This document shows, piece after piece, positions 8,751-17,916 of a DNA stretch of 64,000 nt (positions are counted from its first letter, which is position 1; each line of letters starts with the position of its first letter). Made by a program: the position numbers and the translations under genes. Source of the stretch: an uncultured Actinomycetes bacterium (GTDB lineage Bacteria; Actinomycetota; Acidimicrobiia; Acidimicrobiales; Acidimicrobilacustridaceae); NCBI GenBank assembly GCA_937927725.1, contig CALBSE010000045.1:1-64000 (forward strand), written 5' to 3'. The notes beneath the pieces were generated by a model, which saw nothing but the letters and a program-made list of their open reading frames with translations, searched no databases and had not been told where the DNA came from.

Positions 8751-8951
8751 TCAATGGAGTAGCCACATGACGCCTTGGACTGCTCTCCATCCGAGATAGA
8801 GGCCTGCAGCCAGGACAAGGACCCAAAAATGCCACGGCACCTTCTGAACTTTCGGAGGATCGCCGATGAGACGACCGCATGAAGGACACGTTCCGTCTGG
8901 CGGCATCGAATTCGGGTTCCAGAATTTGGAACATTCCTCGCACCAAGGCAT
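8751..8951 (-). CDS. Small zinc-ribbon membrane protein
   Basis: A 66-aa protein with two CxxC knuckles (CEEC at 4-7, CPSC at 22-25) and one C-terminal transmembrane helix (about 41-57). The ATG at 8951 lies 4 bp after the der stop, so it is likely translationally coupled to der. Its frame extends artificially upstream to 9323 inside der. I do not recognise a named family; it could be a membrane-tethered zinc protein of the kind often left unannotated in Actinobacteria. Confidence 0.75.
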   Translation of the reverse strand: MPWCEECSKFWNPNSMPPDGTCPSCGRLIGDPPKVQKVPWHFWVLVLAAGLYLGWRAVQGVMWLLH

Positions 8952-8955
8952 CGAC

Positions 8956-10275
8956 TCAGTCCCGCTTCCGGACTCGCATCTTGATCGGTGTCGCACCCAT
9001 GTCGAATGCTTCGCGCAACGAACGTTCGAGGTAGCGAAGATATGACGGCGGAATTTCTTTGTTTGCGAAGAGCGTGAACGTGGGCGGATCAGTCGCGCCC
9101 TGAGTGGCATACAACACGCGAGCTCCATGCGGTCCCGGCTGCGCAGCTTGGGCGGCACGTAGAACCTGGTTGACCTTTCGAGTCGGAACCCGACGGTGGT
9201 AATCCTCGATGGTTCCCGAAAGAGCGGGAAGCAACCGGTGAACACCCTTTCCGGAAAGTGCGCTGATCTTGAGAACCGGAGATTCACCGATGAAATGCAG
9301 ACGTTGACTGATTTGGTAACCAACCTCGTCCCGGCCGTCGGCGTCGAGAAGCTCCCACTTGTTCAACAGGACGACAACAGGACAACCGGCAGCATCGATA
9401 CGCTCTGCGAGCCTCTGGTCCTGGGCGGTGACGCCAACGGTTGCGTCGATAACGAGCAGAGCGACGTCCGAGCGATCGATCGCTTGAAGGGCACGAACCA
9501 GCGAGTAGTACTCCGTTGCCTCATCGACTTTGCTCCGTCGGCGCATACCTGCAGTGTCGACGAACCGAATTGGTCCGTCCTCTGTCTCGACGATCGTGTC
9601 GACTGCGTCGCGAGTGGTTCCAGGCATGTCGTGAACGACTGAGCGCTCGTCGCCAATAAGTCTGTTGAAAAGGGTTGACTTCCCGACATTCGGACGTCCG
9701 ACAATCGAAACCGAAAAAATTTTGTCGGCCTCAGGTTCGTTATCATCGACAATCACTTCGGGCTCGGGCGGAAACTCAAGCATGAGTGATTCGAGAAGAT
9801 CGCCGGTGCCGCGCCCATGAAGTGCACTCACGGGGAAAGGATCGCCTACTCCCAGATTAAGTAAGTCCCAGATAGCGGATTCGCGATTGGTGTCGTCGAC
9901 CTTGTTCGCCACCAAGAGGACCGGGCGGCCATTGCGACGAAGGATCTGAGCGACTCGACTGTCTTCTTCGGTAATACCGACAGTGACATCGACGACGAAC
10001 AGGACGACGTCGGCTTCAAGAATTGCCTTTTCGCTTTGCTTTGACACCTTCTCGTCGAGCGCGTCGCCACCTGGCATCCAGCCACCGGTATCGACAAGAC
10101 GAAACTCGCGTGCCTGCCACTCAGCAACGACCTCTTTACGGTCGCGGGTGACGCCGGGCTTCTCTTCGACAATTGCTTCTCGTCGACCGACGATGCGGTT
10201 GAACAGCGTTGACTTCCCGACATTGGGTCGGCCCACGACCGCAACAAGAGGAAGTTCGTTGGATTGGGTACTCAT
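8956..10275 (-). CDS. der: Ribosome-associated GTPase Der (EngA)
   Basis: The 439-aa protein has the diagnostic pair of tandem G domains: GRPNVGKST with DTGGW near residues 15-60, and a second GRPNVGKST with DTAGM near 192-245. NKVD and NKWE supply the guanine-specificity motifs. A C-terminal KH-like domain (about 350-435) follows. Der acts in 50S subunit assembly. Its start overlaps the stop of the DUF512 gene by 4 bp (ATGA). Confidence 0.97.
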   Translation of the reverse strand: MSTQSNELPLVAVVGRPNVGKSTLFNRIVGRREAIVEEKPGVTRDRKEVVAEWQAREFRLVDTGGWMPGGDALDEKVSKQSEKAILEADVVLFVVDVTVGITEEDSRVAQILRRNGRPVLLVANKVDDTNRESAIWDLLNLGVGDPFPVSALHGRGTGDLLESLMLEFPPEPEVIVDDNEPEADKIFSVSIVGRPNVGKSTLFNRLIGDERSVVHDMPGTTRDAVDTIVETEDGPIRFVDTAGMRRRSKVDEATEYYSLVRALQAIDRSDVALLVIDATVGVTAQDQRLAERIDAAGCPVVVLLNKWELLDADGRDEVGYQISQRLHFIGESPVLKISALSGKGVHRLLPALSGTIEDYHRRVPTRKVNQVLRAAQAAQPGPHGARVLYATQGATDPPTFTLFANKEIPPSYLRYLERSLREAFDMGATPIKMRVRKRD

Positions 10276-11630
10276 TTCGGCTCCAGTGCCCGACGGAGGG
10301 CAATGCCATCTGTCGGGAGGATCTCGACCTGTCGAGGCAGATCGTCAGGAGTGAGGCCATCGAGGAAACGTCCCTGCGACAAACACACATCGGGCAAGAG
10401 GTAGCGGTGACCTTCGGGCTCAGACGAGAGCACACGGATGAGGTCGGCCCCGGTGAGGAGACCTGCCACACCAGTGTTACCGCCGAAGAACAGATTCTCC
10501 ACACTGAGGACCCGTATGTCATCGCGGCCGAGTGTCTCAACCAGCGGCGAGAGAATCTTCGCCCCGTAGCCTCCCGTCAGGATCGCGACAGGCGCATTGG
10601 GCCGGGGCCGGATCGTGATCTCTCCCCCGCCACGTAGAGCGCGATACCCCTCAGGCGGAGCACCATCGACCCACGCAAAAAACCCGGTCGCAACTCCCGT
10701 TGGTGTTGCAGTCTCACCCAGAAACTCGCGTTCAAAGGTGCGAGCCATCCCGATGCCGTCCTCGTGCATCGGGAATTCTTCATAAACACTGTGGTCGGGG
10801 AAGGGACGTTCAGCGAGGAGGTAGTACTCGTCGGCCGCGTGCACCATCCGTCGACCGAGTGTCGCCAAATAAATCTCCTGCCAATCGTGCACCGCGTCGA
10901 TGACATCACTCGCCTCGGCCTTCGTATGCGGCCGCATGGTCGGTTCGGTATTGAAATTGCTGACACCGAGCGGAACGATGCTCAGGGTTGCAAGTTCTGA
11001 GTAGAGATCAAGCACAGTCGCGAGTGTTTCATCGAGGGCGTGTCCATCGTTTCGACCGGGACACACCACAACCTGGCCGTGCACCTCGATGCCGTGATCA
11101 AGAAGCGCCCGAAGCCAACGGAGACTCGAAGCTCCTCGGCGATTCCGGAGCATTGACGAACGCAAATCTGGGTCGGTGGCATGGATCGAGACGTGAAGAG
11201 GCGAAATCCGTTCGGTGACAACGCGCTCGAGATCAAGCTCGGTGAACCGGGTAAGGGTCGTGAAGTTTCCGTAGAGAAACGACAGTCGGTAGTCGTCGTC
11301 CTTGAGATAGAGCGACTCACGCAAATTCGGTGGCAGCTGATAAATGAAACAGAATTCACAGTGGTTGTCGCAGGTTCTCACCTGATCGAACAGCGCAGAA
11401 TGGATCTCTGCGCCTAGGGACTCGCCGTCCTTCTTCTCGACGTCGACGGTGATCTGCAGTCCTCCTCGATCGATTTCGAGGCTGAGTTCACCCTCATCCG
11501 CGAGAAGGCGATACGCGATGATGTCTCTAGGAACCTCGCCGTTGAGACGGAGAATCAGATCTCCGGGCAGTAAGCCGGCTCTCTCAGCCGGCGACGCAGG
11601 CGCGACACTGACGACTCGCGGTGAGGACAT
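10272..11630 (-). CDS. DUF512 radical-SAM protein with N-terminal PDZ-like domain
   Basis: From the ATG at 11630 this is 452 aa. A PDZ-like segment (about 1-65; APASPAERAGLLPGDLILRLNG) is followed by a radical-SAM CxxxCxxC cluster (CDNHCEFC) and the conserved DUF512 region ending in a GGYGAKI-type motif. Such proteins commonly sit beside der in Gram-positive bacteria and have no agreed function. The in-frame extension to 11738 runs into the divergent ispH start region and is rejected. Confidence 0.88.
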   Translation of the reverse strand: MSSPRVVSVAPASPAERAGLLPGDLILRLNGEVPRDIIAYRLLADEGELSLEIDRGGLQITVDVEKKDGESLGAEIHSALFDQVRTCDNHCEFCFIYQLPPNLRESLYLKDDDYRLSFLYGNFTTLTRFTELDLERVVTERISPLHVSIHATDPDLRSSMLRNRRGASSLRWLRALLDHGIEVHGQVVVCPGRNDGHALDETLATVLDLYSELATLSIVPLGVSNFNTEPTMRPHTKAEASDVIDAVHDWQEIYLATLGRRMVHAADEYYLLAERPFPDHSVYEEFPMHEDGIGMARTFEREFLGETATPTGVATGFFAWVDGAPPEGYRALRGGGEITIRPRPNAPVAILTGGYGAKILSPLVETLGRDDIRVLSVENLFFGGNTGVAGLLTGADLIRVLSSEPEGHRYLLPDVCLSQGRFLDGLTPDDLPRQVEILPTDGIALRRALEPK

Positions 11631-11665
11631 AGCCGACAAGGCTAGTGCCGGTAACCTTTGGACCC

Positions 11666-12739
11666 ATGAACGATCAGTTCTCGAAAGAACCGTCAAACGG
11701 GGAATCACCGGTAGTTCAAAAGGTTCTTCTTGCTGCACCTCGAGGTTTCTGTGCAGGCGTAGAGATGGCCATTAAGGCATTGGCCTGGATGGTCCGCTCA
11801 TTTGAGGCACCGGTGTACTGCTACCACGAGATCGTGCACAACCAGCGAGTTGTTGAGCGATTCCGTGATCTTGGCGTGGTCTTTGTCGACGACATTTCTG
11901 ACGTGCCGGCGGGAAGCCCCATCATGCTCTCGGCCCATGGAAGTGCACCCGAGGTTGTGGCCGCTGCGCAATCGAGCGGCGGCTACGTCGTCGACGCGGT
12001 GTGCCCTCTCGTGACCAAGGTTCATCACGAAGTGAAGGTTCGTGCGGGCAAGGGTTACCAGATTGTCTATATCGGCCATGAAGGACACGAGGAAGCGGTC
12101 GGCACCATGGCCGTTGCGCCCGACAATATTCACCGCGTTGAGTCTGTCGAGGAGGTTGCCGAACTTCCGTTGTTCACTGAACCGGTGGCTTTGCTTGCCC
12201 AAACAACGTTGAGCCATCGCGACTGGGCCGACGTCCTCGATGCAACCCGCGAGCGCTTTCCCGACATGTGGGTTCCCGGGCGATCTGATCTCTGCTTTGC
12301 GACAACCAATCGTCAATCGGCGTTGCTTGAGATTGCTCCTCAATGCGATGCAGTCGTTGTTATCGGTTCCGCGAATTCTTCCAACACGAGAGCTCTTGAG
12401 AGCTTGGCTCGTCAGGCGGGTTGCGCACGTGTCTATCGAGTCAACGGAGCAGAGGAACTGCCTAACGATCTCCACGGCATAGTCGGAGTCACCGCGGGCG
12501 CCTCAGCGCCGGAGGAACTCGTCGAATCAGTAATCACGAGAATCGCACCGGCCGACGGCGTCGAAATTGTCCAAGTAACTGAGGAAGACGAGTACTTCCC
12601 TCCCCCGCGCAATTTGCGTGATCTCATCTCCACTATCGACGCCGCCGCCACACTCGCGTTCGGTGGCCCTGTCGACGCCCGTCCTCCGACTCAGGATCGA
12701 TCGCTGCATGCCAGTGACGTTCTCGCGTCACTCGCCTGA
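11666..12739 (+). CDS. ispH: 4-Hydroxy-3-methylbut-2-enyl diphosphate reductase
   Basis: IspH (LytB) performs the last step of the MEP isoprenoid pathway using a [4Fe-4S] cluster. The three cluster cysteines are in GFCAGV, AVCPLVTKVHHEV and SDLCFATTNRQ, and the substrate-binding His and Glu segments (SAHGSAPEV, GHEGHEEAVG) are present. The ATG at 11666 gives 357 aa; a GTG at 11645 is possible. It is divergent from the DUF512 gene. Confidence 0.96.
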   Translation: MNDQFSKEPSNGESPVVQKVLLAAPRGFCAGVEMAIKALAWMVRSFEAPVYCYHEIVHNQRVVERFRDLGVVFVDDISDVPAGSPIMLSAHGSAPEVVAAAQSSGGYVVDAVCPLVTKVHHEVKVRAGKGYQIVYIGHEGHEEAVGTMAVAPDNIHRVESVEEVAELPLFTEPVALLAQTTLSHRDWADVLDATRERFPDMWVPGRSDLCFATTNRQSALLEIAPQCDAVVVIGSANSSNTRALESLARQAGCARVYRVNGAEELPNDLHGIVGVTAGASAPEELVESVITRIAPADGVEIVQVTEEDEYFPPPRNLRDLISTIDAAATLAFGGPVDARPPTQDRSLHASDVLASLA

Positions 12740-12752
12740 ATCGAGTCCAACA

Positions 12753-13166
12753 ATGCTCCCGCCCACACTCGAGTCATTTCGGTTGTTCTTGCATGTCATG
12801 GCTGCAGCGGTGTGGGTCGGCGGCCAATTGACACTCCTGGGCGTACTTCCGATCCTTCGGGGGTTCGGTCCCGACGCTCCGAAAGCAGTAGCGAGGCGAT
12901 TTAACCTCATCGCTTGGTCTGCCTTCGGCGTACTTTTCATCACCGGCATATGGAATCTTCTGGCCGAATCACCGGGATCAAAGGGAACCGCGTGGAATGC
13001 CACACTTGGTTTGAAGCTCGTGATGGTCGCAGCAACGGGGATTGCTGCCGCGTTCCACGCTGGTGCCCGATCCAAAGTCGTTTTGGCCATTGGAGGGGCG
13101 ATCTCTCTCGTGGCCGGCATCGCCGCAGTCCTGCTTGGCATCATGCTCTCCACGGCATCTGGTTGA
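12753..13166 (+). CDS. Four-helix membrane protein, CopD-like
   Basis: The 137-aa protein has four predicted hydrophobic helices and the motif FRLFLHVMAAAVWVGGQL near its start. That His-containing first helix is typical of CopD/DUF2269-like membrane proteins. The ATG at 12753 lies 13 bp after the ispH stop. Function is unknown; copper or haem handling is only a family-level suggestion. Confidence 0.75.
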   Translation: MLPPTLESFRLFLHVMAAAVWVGGQLTLLGVLPILRGFGPDAPKAVARRFNLIAWSAFGVLFITGIWNLLAESPGSKGTAWNATLGLKLVMVAATGIAAAFHAGARSKVVLAIGGAISLVAGIAAVLLGIMLSTASG

Positions 13167-13207
13167 GAATTCGGCACGACAGGCTTCCCACCGGGCAGAC
13201 TTAACGC

Positions 13208-13762
13208 ATGGCCACTTCATTCACCCGTATGGACGAATCCACACAGGAACAATGGCTCCACATCGGAGCTCAACATGCCGTCAATCAAGGACGTGTCGCT
13301 GATCGCATGCTGATGCTGCTTGAGTCACTCGGTGAAATCACTGATGGATTCAATGCCGATCAACTCACACATTGCTTGCAGACTGCAACACTCGCCGAAC
13401 GGGCCGGAGCCGATGAGGAAGTTGTGTTCGCTTCTCTGATGCATGACGTGGGCAAAGCGATCACCGTTTCCAACCATGGCGCTATTTCCGCTGAGATGAT
13501 CAAGCCGTACGTCCGGGACGACGTCTACCAGATGATCCGAGTCCATCAGGACTTCCAAGGCAAGCACTACTACCACCACTTTGGCGCAGATCCCGATGCA
13601 CGCGAGCAACACCGAGACGCTCTCACGCCAGAGCAATTTGAACTCGCTGCCCAATTTGCCGACGAATGGGACCAAATCGCGTTCGATACTGACTATGACA
13701 CGCTGCCGCTCTCACACTTCGAACCACTTGTTCGCAAGCTCACCGGAGATATGAGGCTCTAA
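13208..13762 (+). CDS. HD-domain metalloprotein, possibly PhnZ/MIOX-like
   Basis: The 184-aa protein carries a full HD metal-binding pattern: THCLQTATLAERAGADEE, SLMHDVGKA, NHGAISAEM and RVHQDFQGKHYYHH. The order resembles HD-domain oxygenases such as PhnZ and myo-inositol oxygenase more than nucleotide phosphohydrolases, because an early Q-T-A-x-L-A-E segment precedes the HD pair. Oxygenase versus phosphohydrolase cannot be settled by eye. It is the last gene of a plus-strand group after ispH and converges on plsC. Confidence 0.7.
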   Translation: MATSFTRMDESTQEQWLHIGAQHAVNQGRVADRMLMLLESLGEITDGFNADQLTHCLQTATLAERAGADEEVVFASLMHDVGKAITVSNHGAISAEMIKPYVRDDVYQMIRVHQDFQGKHYYHHFGADPDAREQHRDALTPEQFELAAQFADEWDQIAFDTDYDTLPLSHFEPLVRKLTGDMRL

Positions 13763-13763
13763 A

Positions 13764-14486
13764 TCAACTTTTGTTGTGCTGATTTGGAGAACCAGCCAGA
13801 ACTTGCGCTTCGTCAAAGAGGTCTTGGATTCTCTCGCTCAACGTTGCGGTCATCTCGCGCACTCCATTGCGTGAGACGCGACCACTTTCCTTTTTGGGTG
13901 GTGGCGCAATGGGCTCACCGATAACGACGACCATTTTGACGGGTCGGATTAATTTCTTGCCCTTTGGCATCGCCCGTTCAGTTCCACCGAGACCGATGGG
14001 GATGATCGACACACCAGTGCGGCACGCGACGTACGCCGGTCCATCGAACATTTCGCTCACAACTGGTCCGGACTGACGCGTTCCCTCAGGGAACATCACG
14101 AGGGGCTCACCACGTTCAACCACGGTAAGAGCTGCCTTCAACGCATCCCGATCAGCAGCTCCGCGCTGGACCGGAAATCCGCCCATGGCCGTGAGGAACC
14201 AACCAAGTTGTCTATTCGTCCACATCTTCTCGGCACCCATGTAGCGCAGTAAGCGCCAAATTGCCGCGCCGATAACTGGCGTGTCGAGATAGGACCGATG
14301 TATCGGCGAAATAATGAATGGCCCGCGTTTGGGGATGTTCTCTCGTCCATGGACCTCAAGACGGAAATAGAGACGAATAACAATCTCGAGGATGAGCCGA
14401 ACCGAGTGATGCATCACCTTTTGAGCGAGAGTGAGTTCCTCCCCGTTGTCGTGTCCTTCGGGGATGTAGATCTCGCGCCGACTCAC
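13764..14486 (-). CDS. plsC: 1-Acyl-sn-glycerol-3-phosphate acyltransferase (PlsC-like)
   Basis: The 240-aa acyltransferase shows the H-x4-D catalytic motif in SPIHRSYLDTPV and the FPEGTRQSG substrate-binding motif. It forms phosphatidic acid at the membrane. The GTG at 14486 overlaps the cmk stop as GTGA and is preferred; a GTG at 14495 also fits. It closes the aroH-tyrA-aroA-cmk run, and cmk-plsC linkage is common in Actinobacteria and Firmicutes. Confidence 0.9.
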   Translation of the reverse strand: MSRREIYIPEGHDNGEELTLAQKVMHHSVRLILEIVIRLYFRLEVHGRENIPKRGPFIISPIHRSYLDTPVIGAAIWRLLRYMGAEKMWTNRQLGWFLTAMGGFPVQRGAADRDALKAALTVVERGEPLVMFPEGTRQSGPVVSEMFDGPAYVACRTGVSIIPIGLGGTERAMPKGKKLIRPVKMVVVIGEPIAPPPKKESGRVSRNGVREMTATLSERIQDLFDEAQVLAGSPNQHNKS

Positions 14487-15130
14487 GACAAGCACCCCAT
14501 GATTGCGTCGACAATCTGATCGACTGACATATCACTCGTATCGATCACGACAGCGTCCTCGGCGGTGCGCAGCGGATCATGAGTGCGGTTCTGGTCGAGG
14601 GCGTCGCGTCGGGCAAGGTCCGTCGCCACGGTCTCGTAGGAAAGATCCGAAACTTCTTTCGAGCGCCGAGCCGCACGTACCTCGGGGCTGGCGTCGAGAT
14701 ACACCTTGAGTCGTGCATCGGGGAAGACAACTGTTCCGATGTCGCGACCTTCCATTACTCCCCCGCCACGTTTCGCGACCCATTGACGCTGTCGTGCACG
14801 CATTTCGGTCCGAACATCCGGGTTCGCCGCGACAATGCTCACGGCACGAGTGACCTCTGGGCCACGAATTTCGATTGTTGCATCAACACCGTCCACGGTG
14901 ATCTTGCCGCTTGGGTCCACATCAAGCTCCATGTTGCGAGCGAGATTTCCGACGACCTCAGCGTCTTCGGGATCGACACCGCCTCGTAGAGAGGCGAACG
15001 CCACCGATCGATACATCGCACCGGTGTCGAGATACTCGAGGCCAAGTCGGATCGCGACTGCCTTCGCCACCGTTGACTTTCCCGATCCTGCCGGACCGTC
15101 AATCGCAATCACCATCGGTTGTTCAGTCAC
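14483..15130 (-). CDS. cmk: Cytidylate kinase
   Basis: This 215-aa kinase phosphorylates CMP/dCMP. The P-loop GPAGSGKSTVAKAVA lies at residues 12-26, followed by the CMP-binding GLEYLDTGAMYR, GRDIGTVVFPDA and R-rich lid segments. Its start overlaps the aroA stop by 4 bp. Confidence 0.96.
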   Translation of the reverse strand: MTEQPMVIAIDGPAGSGKSTVAKAVAIRLGLEYLDTGAMYRSVAFASLRGGVDPEDAEVVGNLARNMELDVDPSGKITVDGVDATIEIRGPEVTRAVSIVAANPDVRTEMRARQRQWVAKRGGGVMEGRDIGTVVFPDARLKVYLDASPEVRAARRSKEVSDLSYETVATDLARRDALDQNRTHDPLRTAEDAVVIDTSDMSVDQIVDAIMGCLS

Positions 15131-16422
15131 TTGCTGCCCCCAGGGCGGAGTCGTGCCATCTCGTCGAAGTATGTCGGAAACGTCTTTCGCACACAGTTTG
15201 GATCAGCGATCGATATACCAGCACGAGCGAAACCGATGAGCGCCATACTCATCGCCATCCGATGATCGTCATAGGTTTCAACGGTGGCGGGAGAAGTCGG
15301 CCCCGGCGTCACGGTGAAGCCATCGGCGTCTTCGGTAGCGTCGATACCCATACGTGTGAGCTCCGAAACGACCGCAGCTATGCGATCCGTTTCCTTCCTG
15401 CGGATGAAGCCAATACCGGTAATGGTTGTCGGCCCCTCCGCAAAGACAGCGACTGCAGCTGCGGTCTGTGCGGTGTCGGAGATCTGGCTGAAATCAGCAG
15501 TCACGCCGTGAAGAGCCGCGCCAGTTACCGATATTGAGTTCTTCTCCATCGACACGATCGCCCCCATGTCACCAAGAACATCGACAAAGCGAACGTCGCC
15601 TTGCATCGAGTTGGATCCGAGGCCATCGACTCGCACGGTCCCTCCGCAGATCGCTGCCGCGGCAAAAAAATACGAAGCCGCTGATGCATCTGGTTCGACC
15701 GAGTAGTCCGTCGCGACATATCCACCCGGCGCAACGATGAACGTGCGCTCGTCAGGTTGATCAACTACTGAACCAAATGACGCCATCACCGTAGCGGTCA
15801 TGTCGAGATAGGGCCGTGAGACAACCTCACCTCGGATTTCGATCCTGAGTCCTTCGGGCATGCAAGGAGCCGCAAGGAGAAGACCAGAAGTGAACTGGCT
15901 CGATACCGATGCGTCGATGGTGATTGTCGGCATTTCGCCGACCGAACGAACGGGACCTTGGATGACCGCCGGAAGGCAACCTTCGGAATTTTGGCAGGTG
16001 ACCTCGACCCCTAAGCGATCCAGAGCATGGAACACATCGTCCATCGGTCGCCGACGCATTGCAGCGTCCGCATCAAGCGTCAGAGGTATCTGACCGAGCG
16101 CGAGCGTCGCTGCAAGAAAGCGGGCAGTCGTTCCGGACTGACGGGCGAAGAACGTCGTCGATGAATTCTCGAGGCTTCCGCCAACACCCTTTATAGACAG
16201 CGTCGTCGGTTCGTCGATTACTTCCACAGTTGCACCGAGGGCGCGTATGCAATCGATCATTGCCTCAGTGTCATCAGCGAAAAGAATGCCCCGTACAATG
16301 CTCGTCCCGCTGGCTAACGCGGCCGCGAGAAGGGCGCGATTCGTAATGCTCTTTGAACCAGGCGGGATGACGACGGCATCAATTGGTCCGCCGAATGGAG
16401 TGATCGCAAGAGCGTCAACCAT
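15127..16422 (-). CDS. aroA: 3-Phosphoshikimate 1-carboxyvinyltransferase (EPSP synthase)
   Basis: The 431-aa enzyme makes EPSP in the shikimate pathway. Visible motifs are PPGSKSITNRALL near the N-terminus, RQSGTTARFLAA, RRRPMDDV and IRRKETDRI. It overlaps cmk downstream and abuts tyrA upstream with a 1-bp overlap, so aromatic synthesis genes are transcribed together. Confidence 0.96.
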   Translation of the reverse strand: MVDALAITPFGGPIDAVVIPPGSKSITNRALLAAALASGTSIVRGILFADDTEAMIDCIRALGATVEVIDEPTTLSIKGVGGSLENSSTTFFARQSGTTARFLAATLALGQIPLTLDADAAMRRRPMDDVFHALDRLGVEVTCQNSEGCLPAVIQGPVRSVGEMPTITIDASVSSQFTSGLLLAAPCMPEGLRIEIRGEVVSRPYLDMTATVMASFGSVVDQPDERTFIVAPGGYVATDYSVEPDASAASYFFAAAAICGGTVRVDGLGSNSMQGDVRFVDVLGDMGAIVSMEKNSISVTGAALHGVTADFSQISDTAQTAAAVAVFAEGPTTITGIGFIRRKETDRIAAVVSELTRMGIDATEDADGFTVTPGPTSPATVETYDDHRMAMSMALIGFARAGISIADPNCVRKTFPTYFDEMARLRPGGSK

Positions 16423-17528
16423 TAGCGGTCTTCTGATCCGTCCAGTGATCGCAGGACAGCTTTGTACCCGCGGGCGGTGAGTCCATCTCGCAATCGCTGA
16501 CCATTTGCAGCCTCGACAAGAAGAATGACAACGCCCTCGTCGCCTTCAACCGAGTGAGCGATCTCAATATCGGCGATGCTGATATCGAGCTCGGTTGCGA
16601 TCATGGTGATACCAGCAAGCGCACCCTTCTGGTCAGCCACCGGGATTCGAAGCTCAGCCAGTTCCTCGGCTCGAGCAAATCGCGCTGGTAGCGCAAGGCG
16701 AGCGGAACGAGCACGTTCAAGTATTGCAACGAGCCCGTCGCGGTCGCCATTCGCAACGATCGAACGGACAGAGGACAGTGTGGCGACGAGTCGATCGAGT
16801 TCAGAAACAATTGCGTTTCGGTTCTCATTGCAAATGTCCGGCCAAATACCCGGATGGCTTGCCGCAATGCGGGTCATATCGCGAAATCCACCAGCGGCTA
16901 AGCGCATAAGGCTTCGGTGTTCACTCGACCGCTCATCGGCGAGTCCCATGAGGCTTGCGGCGGTCAAATGCGGAACGTGAGAGACGATCGCCACCATTGA
17001 GTCGTGCTGCGCCGGCGGCAACGAGACAACCTCGGCTCCGAAACTCGAAACAATGCTTCGAAGCGTCGCGAGCGTGTCGTCGTCGCTCGTATCGAGAGGC
17101 GTGAGCACCCAGGTACGCCCCTCAAAAAGATCCGCACGAGAACCGTCGACGCCTTCTTGTTCGGACCCAGCCATCGGATGACCGCCGATGAACCGACGGT
17201 TCTCCATAAGTGCAAGCAGGGGCGTCTTGACACTGCCAACGTCAGTCACGAGGCCGTCGGTGTCATGAAGGGCGAGTGCAACTTCTTCGGCGATCGCCCC
17301 TACCGGCGTAGCGACAACGGTGAGGTCGATCCCATCGACAAAACCATCAGGAGCGATCTCGTCGATTGCCCCGACAACGAGGGCACGTTCGAGACATGCG
17401 GTTGATCTGTCACGTCCGAGCACGCGCCAACCATGTGCCCGTAGACGCTGACCAACTGATCCACCGATGAGCCCTACCCCGACGATGAGCGCACAGCGCG
17501 GTTCTGCATCTGGATCCATGGACGTCAC
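16422..17528 (-). CDS. tyrA: Prephenate dehydrogenase with C-terminal ACT domain
   Basis: TyrA oxidatively decarboxylates prephenate towards tyrosine. The Rossmann motif VGVGLIGGSVG starts at about residue 17, and GGHPMAGSEQEG and SHVPHLTAASLMG form the active site. The last ~75 residues (IPVADQKGALAGITMIATELDISIADIEI) read as an ACT regulatory domain, which suggests feedback control. The GTG at 17528 overlaps the aroH stop (GTGA); an ATG at 17519 is the alternative. Length 368 aa. Confidence 0.94.
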   Translation of the reverse strand: MTSMDPDAEPRCALIVGVGLIGGSVGQRLRAHGWRVLGRDRSTACLERALVVGAIDEIAPDGFVDGIDLTVVATPVGAIAEEVALALHDTDGLVTDVGSVKTPLLALMENRRFIGGHPMAGSEQEGVDGSRADLFEGRTWVLTPLDTSDDDTLATLRSIVSSFGAEVVSLPPAQHDSMVAIVSHVPHLTAASLMGLADERSSEHRSLMRLAAGGFRDMTRIAASHPGIWPDICNENRNAIVSELDRLVATLSSVRSIVANGDRDGLVAILERARSARLALPARFARAEELAELRIPVADQKGALAGITMIATELDISIADIEIAHSVEGDEGVVILLVEAANGQRLRDGLTARGYKAVLRSLDGSEDR

Positions 17529-17893
17529 TCCGGCAAGTCGTCGCGTAGACCGCTCGCACCCTCGAGGTACACATGGCGAAGCTCAGAACGCGACCGAGTT
17601 GTCGTGAGGTGCATCAGCACGCGAATGCAGAAAGGCGTTGCACCGGTGATGTCGAGTTCGCGGGCGCAAATCAGCGGAATGTCCCCAAACCCGATATCGC
17701 GAGCGGCCGACGCCGGGAACATTGAATGGATGTCATCTGTCGCGGTGAACAAAACACTGATGATGTCCTCATGATCGACACCATTGCGATCGATCATCTG
17801 CTCAAGCAGCTCGATCGTTCGCTCCCGAACGCCATCGGCGGTATCAGATTCGATAGTGGTGGCGCCACGAAGCGCTCGAACAACAGAAGTCAC
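17525..17893 (-). CDS. aroH: Chorismate mutase, AroH type
   Basis: The 122-aa protein matches the monofunctional AroH trimeric fold: VRALRGATTIESDT at the start, then VLFTATDDIHSMFPASAAR and CIRVLMHLTT. It converts chorismate to prephenate, the substrate of the overlapping tyrA gene. Confidence 0.94.
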   Translation of the reverse strand: MTSVVRALRGATTIESDTADGVRERTIELLEQMIDRNGVDHEDIISVLFTATDDIHSMFPASAARDIGFGDIPLICARELDITGATPFCIRVLMHLTTTRSRSELRHVYLEGASGLRDDLPE

Positions 17894-17916
17894 GGGGTGA
17901 TCCTAGAACGGTGTGG

